Positions 42,301-54,300 of a stretch of DNA of 64,000 bases are shown piece by piece. A program made the position numbers and the translations under genes. A model generated the notes under the pieces. That model had not been told where the DNA came from and did no database searches. It worked only from the letters and a program-made list of their open reading frames with translations. The stretch comes from Hyposmocoma kahamanoa (lineage: Eukaryota > Arthropoda > Insecta > Lepidoptera > Cosmopterigidae). Every line of letters starts with the position of its first letter. Position 1 is the stretch's first letter. The stretch is from the NCBI RefSeq assembly GCF_003589595.1, contig NW_020654810.1, forward strand, positions 19,323,068 through 19,387,067, written 5' to 3'.

Positions 42301-45300
42301 ACTCATTCATGACGCTGCAGTTATATTGTCTATATGGTTTTTGTTTACTCAATAAAAAGACACCGAAGATAACATTCAACTTCACTACAAAGATTTAAGA
42401 AAATATGAAGATTAATTTTTCAACTAAACACGTATGTCAACTGCATCCTTTGATTATTCGTTAGGGAAAATCCGAACGATAATTACATTGATTAAAAATC
42501 TGCGCGGTAGTGCGGAGCGCAATGTGCCATACTCCTTGGCGCGGGGGCGCGGTAAAGCGGGCGGAGAAGCGTTGTCAGTGTATTGGACGGCGCGTGTTTT
42601 CCATACAAACTGAGGTACTTCTGTACAACGTTAAAAAACGCAGCTCTGCGCTCCGTCGCGGGACGCGGTGCAGTGTGATAATCGCCTAATTTCCCGATAA
42701 ACGCTGTTACTGTTCATAAGCGGGTAAAGGTTTTATTTAGAATATTGCGTATGTAGAGATTGTAACAAGGTTTTTTACTACTCCTCTACTATCAATTAAT
42801 TAGTCAGTCAATTATAATGTCATAAACCATTATCATAAAGGGGCTCTTTTTAGTTCTGAATTATAAAAATATATTGTCAATGGAACTCGCTACTGAACTG
42901 AAAACACAGCTGTAATGAAATTTAGTAGCAATAGAGCTTGTGAAAGAGTTCGTCCTGGGTAGTACTGCCACCTTTACAAGCGTAATGTCCACATTACTTT
43001 GTTCTGGTTTTGAAGGGTAAGGGTGCTGGTGAAATTACATGCACGTCGGACTTGTCAACTTATACCTCAGGGTGACGGGCGCAGTGGCAGTGCCCCTCAA
43101 ATCTTTGCGGTTTAAAGCTCTGAGTGGCACTGCAACTGTTATGGACAGGCGTGTAGCTTACCATCAGGCGTACGACTTGTTCGCCCGACTTAATATTATA
43201 AAAAAAAAACTATTATAAGTTTCAATAATCTCAGTATAGAGTACTGAAAAAAATCGACCTTAATAGTTCGTTGGAATTACATCTATTTGCCAAGTGTTAT
43301 TGAAATCGGCTATTGGAAAGTGCGCGAAACCGGATTCATCCCCTAGTTTGCCAAACTAAAAAGGTAGAAATATTTTCATCAAATTTAAATGGGACCACTA
43401 TTGAGGTATCCTCTTCCCAACAAAAAAAGAATCATAGAAATCGGTTCACAAATGCTCGCTCGAGTTATCGCGTGACATACGTACAAAAAAAGTATATAGA
43501 ACGTCCTCCTTATTTTGAAGTCGGTTCAAAAAAGAACGTCGTAGTTTTACTAATTAAAATATTAAATATAACGCTATTTAGACGCTCTACTGCCTCCTGA
43601 TTTGTACTTGTCCACTTCTATTCTTTCTCTTTGGTTTCTTGTTTTATAGCGTTTATTTGTCTTTCCTTTGATTTTGTTGTTATGGATTATTAACAAAATT
43701 GACATTAAAATTGGTTGTGTTCCGATATTTTATTTACTCCTAGAAAAAGTATTGTATGCAACCATTATTAGGCAAAGCCTCACTATACGCGACACTCGGC
43801 TTTAAGAAACCTCATTAAGGAACGATTGCATAAAATACCACATTATGCTTCACGCTAGTAATAATAATAAACAACTTTTAATATGAGAAAAAATATTTTG
43901 ATTTCCCATACACTTATCCGTTTATGTCATTAAGTCCAAAGTAGAGTCATTACGTGAAATATACGCGATTTAGATTCGAAAACAATAGTTTAACTTAGTC
44001 TTGTAATTTTTATAGTTTGACTTTTACGTTCTTTCTTCCCCGAAGCACCAAATTAAGTCAGAGACGGTTTGTTGAAGATTTCGACTAGGAATGAATACTA
44101 ATAGCGGTACTTGACTTTACGGTTCAACTTGTTTACGTATTTTTTATAGTAATCAGTAGTCGTGTTGTTTTGGTATATTTTGTCGGTATTTAATTCTTTT
44201 ACTACGTCTTGACTTTAACGTCACCCGTTGATGTCTTTTGAATGACGACGAGCGATAATCATCCGTGCAGGTACACCGGCGTCTAGGTATAATTATATTA
44301 TTCTAAGGCTGGTTTGACAGCTGTGCTTACGGTCCGTACGGACTGTCCGCCTGCAGGCCATCCGTATCCGTAGAATCCGCAGTGCTCTGAATCGAGTATC
44401 TAATTTAGTGCCGATATTCACGGAAGACAGTTGCCTACAATGAACGCACGGGTGGCTAGTGCGGAGTTCACGCGAAACGTATTCCGTACGGAGCAATCCG
44501 CGTTACTGTAAAACGATTTCTAACGCCCCACGTGTTACTCCGCTCCAGTGCTCCGCGCGGATTAACGCGCACCACTCTGGAACCAGTCTAAATATCTCTC
44601 GGCAGATTTCGGCTGTCGTCGCATTCCTATCAACTGATAGGAATACGAATGCCCTTGGCACATGATGCTGACCGAACGTACTCAATGCACTTGGACGTAA
44701 ATAGAGTAATTACAATTCTTTATCTTGGCTCACCCGAGACATTAGCCTCTTGAGGACCGGATAAAGTCAGTGATAACTGTCTCTAACAGTCCTGTACACT
44801 GGCTGATCTGTGATCAGAACCTGAAGTTAGAAGGTTTCTATGCACGCACAGGTTATTATAGTGCCCTTCTCATACACCCTAAGGGTCGATAGTCACTATA
44901 ATCAAAATTAGAAAGGTACGGGGCTGTTCTTTGTCTTGGTTATATATTTTCGAAGGTCAGACGAAAATATATTATTGAAACTCTAGTAACATAAGAGCTC
45001 CTTGTGAAAGGGAAGTACTGCCACCTTACCTATTTCCGCAAAGCAGTAATACTGGTGTAGGACTGGTGGAGTAGTACTGGTGGTGGTGAATTTACAGAGA
45101 ATGGGACTTACGTCTTAGGGTGACGAACGCAGTGGCAGTGCCTTTCAGATCTTTGTGATTTAAAGCTCTGAGTGGCACTGCAACTGTTTTGGACAGGCGT
45201 CTTACCATCAGGTTGTACTTGTTCGTCCTGTCACTTGGTATCATAAAAACTAAGAAATAATAATAACCGGAAAAATGTTCATTTTTAGCAAAATAAAAGA

Positions 45301-48300
45301 ACACTTTATACACATTTATATTTTTGCTTATAATATTGTTAAGGAGTAAAAATTACTACAAAAAGGGACATAGGTTTACAGCTGTGTATAGTTAATGTGG
45401 AAATAAAAAAAAACCACAATACAGTATGTAATTCAAATTATTATCGATGATACATCTAACAATTTCTTGACAAAGAAAGTTGTATTCGGGTGCATACGGG
45501 CATCAGGATTACCGAGAGTATTTAAGTTGTACGTCCGCCATTTTTTAGTTGCCGATGACGTTACGATGCTACAAAACAAATGTATTGCCAATTATTTGGA
45601 GGTCCGATAACACGTTTAGGCTGTGTTAGGCGACATAGAATGCACCCGCGCATTTACACATAAAATTTGTACTTACTTTAAACATATTTCATTCTTGAAC
45701 TATAGTAATGTGGTCTATCAAGTATATAACAAAATTGTGTGTGACTAAAATTTAAGCAAAACTTACTTGTAGTTTTGACCACTGTATCCTGCCAATGCAA
45801 CGACTAGCATTCCTCCAAGCTAGCTTGCAGCCGAACACTAATTCTGTGGTGGTGAGCTGGTAAGTGCCAGATCGTGCAACTTCGTCTTGAACTGCTTGCC
45901 AACGCGCTTCGTGGGCAGGGGTGTTGGCTCTGTTGAGAAAGATTTTAGGATGCAGTAATAATTACAAGAATCTGAGAAAGGGATAGAGAGTTATACAATT
46001 GACCCCAAATCTCTTAATACGCCAATTCATTAATACGAACAACATTTCGCTCCTTCGGTGTAATAAAGCTATATCTGCAAAACGATACATTTTCAGGAGA
46101 TAGATTTTTTTAATAAGGTCAAGTGACGAAACGAACAAGTCGTGCACCTAATGGTAAGCTACACACCTGTCCATAAAAAATTGCAGTGCCACTCAGAGCT
46201 TTAAATCGCAAAGATCTGAGAGGCACTGCCACCGCAGCCCGTCTCTTTGAGAGGCACTGCCACCGCAGCCCGTCTCTTTGAGACATTAGTTGACAAGTCC
46301 CATGTGCCTGTAATTTCACCGGCAGCAACAAAGCTGACATTACTGCTTGGCGGCAGAAATAGGAAAGATTCAAACATTCGAACGTATTCCATTCGATAAA
46401 GCTTAAATAGGAGAGTTGCAAAATTTCACATATATTTATAATTTGTGTCATGTATAGTCGTCAGAATTTAAGAGGCCCAATTTGACAACCAAAGAAGACA
46501 ATAGTTTGTAACTTTGAATGCAATTAACGAAACAATCAACAAACAATTATCAACTTTCTGGGTTTAAAAAATACAATATTCATTTTAGTGAAGCATTGTA
46601 CAACATGATAGAACAAATTTCAAGTGTTATTTTCGCATGAATTTCAATAAAATGCAATTTTGGGTTAGTCCGAAATATCGTAAAAACAATTACGTCCTCA
46701 GTCTTTTTTCTTAAATAATAGTGTTGTAACCAATTAATCGATAAATTTCAACGTGTCAATTCAATTTCACTTAAAAAAATATTGACTTTTAATTTTGATT
46801 TTGACAGAGATTAACATTGATAATATGTATCGAGTTCTTAGGTTTTCGCGATTGTTACACATAGGAAATGAAACTATTTTTTTTAATGAATTTACTTGAA
46901 CTTAATAAAAATTCATTCAATAAAATAATTTGTAAAACTTAATGTAGCGTAAATTGGAATGTTTTCTTTGTAAAATTAAAAATAAGGTAATTAATTAATA
47001 AAGTTTGCATCAATATTAGACATAACTGGTTGAAGACTGTACCACCTCAGTCAACCGTGACCATGGGACCTGTAAAGGTCCCGAAACGTCGGTTTGTTTG
47101 AAAAAACAAATTTACTCGATTTAAATCCAGAAAAATAGTTTCATTTCCTATTGATAATATGATTGAAAATCAAATATTATACANNNNNNNNNNNNNNNNN
47201 NNNNNNNNNNNNNNNNNNNNNNNNNNNNNNNNNNNNNNNNNNNNNNNNNNNNNNNNNNNNNNNNNNNNNNNNNNNNNNNNNNNNNNNNNNNNNNNNNNNN
47301 NNNNNNNNNNNNNNNNNNNNNNNNNNNNNNNNNNNNNNNNNNNNNNNNNNNNNNNNNNNNNNNNNNNNNNNNNNNNNNNNNNNNNNNNNNNNNNNNNNNN
47401 NNNNNNNNNNNNNNNNNNNNNNNNNNNNNNNNNNNNNNNNNNNNNNNNNNNNNNNNNNNNNNNNNNNNNNNNNNNNNNNNNNNNNNNNNNNNNNNNNNNN
47501 NNNNNNNNNNNNNNNNNNNNNNNNNNNNNNNNNNNNNNNNNNNNNNNNNNNNNNNNNNNNNNNNNNNNNNNNNNNNNNNNNNNTACATACAGTTGATACT
47601 ACAGCTCAACTGATCATTTTGGCTTATCTTCCTTTGAAAATTAACAAAAATTTAAGGTATGAAGTATTTTTTTTCCTTAACTTTACTATTTAGCTACAGG
47701 TTGGCCTTGTGAGCTCTTCTAATGTAACAACAACAACAGCTACAGGTTGTCATTGTGATCATTTAAAATACTTAGTTATTATTTATTTAGTTATTAAACT
47801 CTATATTGCTTAAATAAGTGTCCATTGTTCTATCTAGAATTGAAAACCAATGACCCGAAAAATAATCTAAACGATCACATACTCATAAAATCGATTTCCC
47901 TTTAAGAGTCATCTAATATGGTTACCGATACGATTAGTCCACATCCCTATTTACGTCGCGATGACAAGTATCAAAAGGTGGCTCATATTTCATGACGACT
48001 ATAGTTTGTATTATTTTTATGAATTGTGATAATATCACTTTTGACATATGATCACATGTGGCTTGATTATGCTTTTACTATGCTTTATACCAAGGATACG
48101 ATTTTGATCTAAATAATTTTTCGAAAATTTCAGTTATTTTTTCCATCTTTTAAACACAAAGCTACAGCCGTTCATTAATTTGTAACGGTAGTACAAACAA
48201 TTGTTACAAAAACACAAGAATATCGTATTACAAGAGGTTTCGGATTATTAAAAAAATGTATATTGTGGGATTTGAACACTTTTTTTTAATACCCATCATT

Positions 48301-51300
48301 TTTAAACGACTTCAAAATAGGAGGAAGTTCTCAATTTGTCTGAATTTTTTTGTGTGTATATATTACGTTTTTTATTATATATTTATTTGTGAACCGATTT
48401 TGATGACTCTTTTTTGTTCGAAAGAGGGTACCTCCGTATCGGTCCCATATAAATTTTAAGGAAATATTCCTTATCTGAAGGTGGCAAACAAGGGGATGAA
48501 TCTGGTTTTGCGCACTTTACATTAACCGATTACAATATAACGTAGCAAATAGATCTAATTCCAATAAAAAACGGATAAGCAAACTTTTGAAGTTGGTCAT
48601 ATATAGTTGTTTATTTTTAATAAAATAAACAACTATATATAATCATATAATAAACCCGCACAATTTCCCAGTATACCGGACAAGGGATCGAGATTTATTA
48701 TGCGTAAAAATGTTATGCGACATATGAAAAAAGTTGTGTATCTTTCCAGAATACGATAGAAAGCATCACTGCCACAAAGACAAGCTCGAGTGGTTTAATG
48801 ACAGCGCTTCTATTTACTAATCTATAGATACGAGGGCCACATCTAGAGATATATGATTCAAATAATTCTTTGCAATTAACTGCATATTAGTTGATTTACA
48901 TAGATTACTAATCAGTTTGAAATAGTAACAGCATATTATGTATATACTGGAACCTGGTTCTTGCAAGTATTTTTTTTAGTCACAGTAGAGTTTTTTGTGA
49001 AAGAGTGTCTACGAGTAATTCGCTCAACAAAACTTACATAATAGACTTACTTGCACCAATCACTCGCTAAATCGATTAGCTGGTTTAGAAGACTTGTTTT
49101 CAGAGCTTGATTCGCAAAGGTAACACTTTATGTAGTATGTAGGGTACCTTAAGGTGCCAACGTATTGTTTGTCGAAATTAAGACACTGTGGAATGTATGT
49201 ATGTTATTATAACTTAAATTTATTGTTATTGCTATTATCTTCTTTCATGATTTTATTAAATACAAATTTCATAATTTTTGTATAAATAAGATAAATCGCG
49301 GTGCCCCGCTGGGTGACATGACTGGACCCTATATTAATTTAAAAAGTTACTACCCGTGTGATGTTAAGATTAAATCCTTAGAATAAATAACGCATAGAAT
49401 GATAGTTTCATATCAAACGAACTGTCACAAGTGAGGCAAAAATCAAATTCATGTAGGCTAGTTTTAGTCGTAGGTTAATTTTCGGTTTTAGTGAATATTT
49501 ATATAAAAATACAAGTTGCAACGCGTTACTTCCTTATGGAATGTGATGTTAGTATCTATTTTATGTTTATCTGACGTATTTTTATACTCATTTGCTGCAC
49601 ATTTCGTAATTTTTAGCTAAAATTCTTGATCTGTTCGCGGTGCAAGTTGACCTTGAGCACTGAAGGCCAGCCCGCTCGTGTAGGCCCATTGGGCGCGCTT
49701 CAATTTGCCTCACTTAGCGTGTGCGGACTAGGTTTTCGTTATTATTCTAAGATTAAATCATTATAAATGATTATGATCATATAAATTAGGCGTATGTACC
49801 TTTAAATTTGTTTGATTTAACCCTTGATATTTAACGATCGCTACCATGTCATTGTAACGATCGTCAAAAAAAGAGCAAATCTGTAGGCGCATATTAATCG
49901 TCAAACCACACTTGTCGAACGACATTTACGATCGGCATAAATCGAGCAAATGTGTAAGCACCTTATGAATTATTACTACTCTTTGTTATTGAATGAATGA
50001 ATGAATTAATCTAATATTCTTTATTGCACGTAAAATTACAGTGACAATATAAAACACTAACTTAAATTTAAAAATAGAAGTTAATGCAAAAATAATTATA
50101 ATATTAATTATTAATAATCAGTATTATTATTTTATGTTTTATATAAGTATACATGCTACTCTATTATATTGGGATGATATAGATTGATATATTGAAACGA
50201 GCTCCTTGTGAAAGAGTCCAGTTCAGGGAAATACTGCCACCTTACCTATTTCTGCCGCCAAGCAGTAATGTGGGCATCATTGCGTTCCGGTTTTGAAGGG
50301 TAAAGGTGCTGGTGAAATAATAGGCACATGAGACTTGTCAACTTGTGTCTCAGGGTGATAGGCGCACATCTACTAGTGTCCCTCAGATCTTTGCGATTTA
50401 AAGCTCTGAGTGGCACTGCAACTGCTATGGACAGGTGTGTCGTTTAACACCAATCGCACGACTTGTTCGTCCTGTCATTTAGTATCATAAGAAAAGCTAA
50501 CGCACGCACATTTTCACAATAATAAAAGCAAGACCAACCTTCGTATAGACGCGAAGTACTGGCCCAAAAAGTCTTTGGCGTCGTTGAGTACTTCTTCTGG
50601 ATTCCGAGCAATTTCTCCACGCCCTGGGATAGCCATGACGCTACCGAGACAAGCTCTTTCGTTGCACATTGTTGGCTGTAAACAAGAAAAAATACCATTA
50701 AAATTTTATTTTTAAAACAAAATTTTAAAATCGCTTTTCCATATCTAATATCAAAACCGAAACTCGCAACAAAATAACAATAATTCGACCGAATTCTTTT
50801 TTTGAAATACGAACTCCCCGGACAGTGAACGTCATTGGCATTGACGTGAGTCGTGATATCCAACATTCCATTTTTGAAATACCTACCAATTCAAAATATG
50901 TTGCGTACATTTATGAATCCTGGTTAAATAAAATAAAGGTGTATAAATTGATTTTATTATGTACATCGGTTTTCATTTCAAAATGTGTAAAAGTATTGTG
51001 CATCATTATAATACATTTATCAGATGCTAGTAACTTAATCATCATCTCACTGTTGGTCACTTGCCTCCTCTTAGGCAAGTATTTAGGCCGTTGTCCGCCA
51101 CTCTGGACCAATGCGGGTTGGGGACTTTACACGTTTTTCGAGGCTTGTGAACCTTCTTCGGTGTGTCTCATTAGGATGTTTTCCTCCACCGAAAACCTCA
51201 TTGTAAATTTCAAGTTAAATTTCGCACATAAAGAGATGCGAGCCCGAATTCGAACTCACGGCCGCTGCTTGAGCTTGTTACCACGACTTTGTTTTGAATA

Positions 51301-54300
51301 TCGGTTTTAATTTCATTCACATATTAAACCCCTTTAGTAGTAATAAAAACATTGTGTATCATTTATCAGATGCTAGTGTGATACATTTATCAGATCACGT
51401 AGGCAATGACAACCCTATCCCTGTCTGCTAATCGTTCCAGGCGTAATTTCCCTGTGACTGTGATATGTCTCATTGTGCAAAATGGTAACCTAACACAAAC
51501 TCGAATTTATTTTTTTCCGAAATAACGTCTGTTCGAATTTTCATTGTCCCGAAAACCGAATTATAACGAAGCCGTTGTTCTTTCAGGATATGTTGGTTGT
51601 TTATCGCAAAGGCACGATTAGGTTCGGTTAGGTTAAGTTAAGTTAGGTATAAAGAAAAACCATTTTCCGCTCAAAATTACTTTCGAGGTTAAGAAAATTC
51701 GAGCAAACTTTATTTCTGGAAAATGTCATTTTGGACTTCTGATAGGTAACTGTGCAAAGTATGCAGTAGCAGTGCGACAAGAGCAAAATTGTGTAATACA
51801 GTACAAAAGTTCTGCAGTCCGTCTGACATCAGTTCGAAACAATTACTGTCAAAAACGTATTACTCGACCAAGTTAAAAGAAAATGTCAAATATGAAGCTT
51901 CATTCGCATCATGGTTCTTTTAATTTCGTTGAGTATTACTTATTTGATAGTAATTGTTTCGGACGGATGTCGGACAGCGAAAGGGAGTAGACCCCCAGAA
52001 CACAAATTTATGTGTCTTCGGTCTGCACAAGAGACGAAAGTGCTATATGCAGTATGTAATAAGAATCACACAGTGTAGCAATGTAATCAAAGTGGAGTTT
52101 GAAAACGGTGATATGTACACAAAAGTGTATTGTTTTTTTAAATAATGGTGTAGGTAAGCCTCTTTAAAAAGTGTACAGTGCGTAATAACAATTGAAGAGA
52201 CAAAATAAAAGAAAATTTCACTTTAATTGACCTCTCAATTTGTAACTTACATATCTTTCTGAACACAGTAGTGATCTCGTCAAGGCGAGCACATCTATTT
52301 CTCCAAAAAAATAAGGGTGCTTTTGAGCCCCGAATATGTTATGGCATAAAGTAAAAGCTTGAAATTACTTCTGTCGGTGGTACTTAGTGTACCAACCCCT
52401 AAATAACAATTTTTTTCCACTTTAAACTTATTGACTCTATTACATTTTTATCTACAAAAAATATTACAGCGAAAAATTGGCTTTTCATTTAAACTTTGAT
52501 ACGAATACCAAACTTAATCCGCGCAATTGATATATATTTTACTAAGTTAATTTTTATTCTAAGTAGTTTCGATTTTAAGTTTGAAAGTGGAATGGTTTTT
52601 GCCAAATGGTATAATTTGTGTATAAAACAAGTATTGCATAAACATTAATTCGATAATACTATGGTTAATAAACGGTGTCAATTTTTGATCTGTCCTAATT
52701 ATTGCACGCCGTAAAATCCTCGATCTCAGAACTAACTGAGTGCTGCGATTAGTCGTTTCATAAATCTCCGGTATTGGAGTATAATATATACGGCAGGTAT
52801 TGTATATTTTTTACATTTCTCACACAGTGCTACACATTCTGGGCTGGAAATAAAAAAAAAACCACTTAAATAAAAAAAAGCAAAGTGACCTATGCGTTTT
52901 TAAAAACAATTGACAAAACATTTTTTTTTATTTTTATTGAATTCAATTATTTTTTATGTGAAATTACTCCACTAGTTTGTTATACTTATTAATTCAAAGA
53001 TCGAACCCTTAGAAATAATTGCTTCGATCCGGCCGGATTCGAACCAACGTCTTCTAGCATATAATTTTTTTTTGAGTGTTCGATCTTTGTATTAATCATT
53101 ATAACAAACTAGTGGAGTAATTTCACAAAAAAAAAATTGAATATCTATTCAATAAAAAATTAAATACAGTTGAATAGCGACATCTCTAGCCGGGGCTGGT
53201 AGCTAAAAAGGTATCTAACTGGGTGACAAAATACTTTCATAGATGGCGCTACGGCTAAAAAGAAATTGAAAAGCCAAATACAAAGACACGACAACAAGCA
53301 CATAGAAAAATTCGTGAGGTCCGCTGGTTCGTTCCGTGGCATAATTGGTATTGCGTCTGACACGGTATGCTAGAAGACGTCGGTTCGAATCGAGTCGGTT
53401 AATAATTATAAAAAACATTTTTTTTAAATAATGTACCAAGCAACCACACCAATGACTTGGTCTCAAAGTAGCTAAATACACAAGAAACAGAAAAAAGTAC
53501 ACATGAAATAAAAATAAATAAAATATTTTAAACATGAAATAAAATATTTTTGTGCGGCTCACATTTTTTACTAATTTTTTTAAATTCATTTTCGCACTAT
53601 TCAAAATTTGGGTACTTAGCTAACTTATTTATCTCGTGGTTGAAAAAGTCTGAGTAACGGTCAGGTAACTCATACAAGCGAACGCGGGATCTCCACGCCT
53701 GTGCCTGCCACACGTCATGTCAAATAGTCGGTCCTGATATCAGCATTGTTATTGTTAATTATTGAATACTGACTATAGCGTCGTTAGCTTAAAAGGTAAC
53801 AAATAATTAAGAAACTCATAACGTAATTATACTTAAACTTAAAATTCATTCGTGTAAAATCTATAACTACATAATCTCAGTACAGAGTACTAAAAAAACC
53901 GACCTCAAAAGTACGTGGAATTACATCTATTTGCTTAGTTTTATTAAAATATCCTTAAATTCGCCACTATACAGGACTTGACACTGGAGATAATAGTGGA
54001 GAAATAGCAAAATCAACCATTAAAATAATTGCTACTAAGAAAATTTAGGCGCTATTTACAAAAATGAATCTTCATGCGTGAACAGCCACCCTTAGAGGTG
54101 GATGATTTCCTTCAAAATGAAATGGGACCACTATGGAAGTACCCCCTTTCCAACAAAAAAAGAATCATGAAAATCGGTTCACAAATACCGGAGTTATCGC
54201 GTAACATACATCCAAAAAAAACATACAGTGAGAACCTCCTCCTCCTCCTCCTCCAAAACTATTTGACCATTTAATTTTTTCCTAAAAAATCGTGTGAAAT

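Larger units (their letters stand above)
20612..45766 (-). other. NOS: NOS introns 3 and 4 (25.2 kb together)
   Basis: Interval between exons 3 and 5, where exon 4 is missing. It holds the LTR retrotransposon at 36.9-41.2 kb, Harbinger-like elements at 28.4 and 42.1 kb, the LINE remnant at 27.3-27.7 kb, SINEs, and foldback clusters at 30.9-32.6 and 35.1-36.5 kb. Also present are a GC-rich block (44.29-44.69 kb) that I cannot classify and the 22.46-kb gap. Stretches 22.9-24.0, 29.0-29.8 and 32.65-33.85 kb are AT-rich with nothing recognised. Confidence 0.75.
45930..50538 (-). other. NOS: NOS intron 2 (4.6 kb)
   Basis: Contains family A copies at both ends (50195-50490 and 46118-46370), a second 400-N gap (47184-47583), a 47.1-kb MITE, a family B copy (48293-48600) and an AT-rich hairpin (48599-48640). 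A LINE-like 3' tail lies near 50.0 kb. Exons 2 and 3 join in phase, so no coding exon need be hidden in this gap. Confidence 0.8.

Noticed and set aside
47148..47693. Long open frames on both strands across the second N gap
   Set aside because: Same artefact of N bases.
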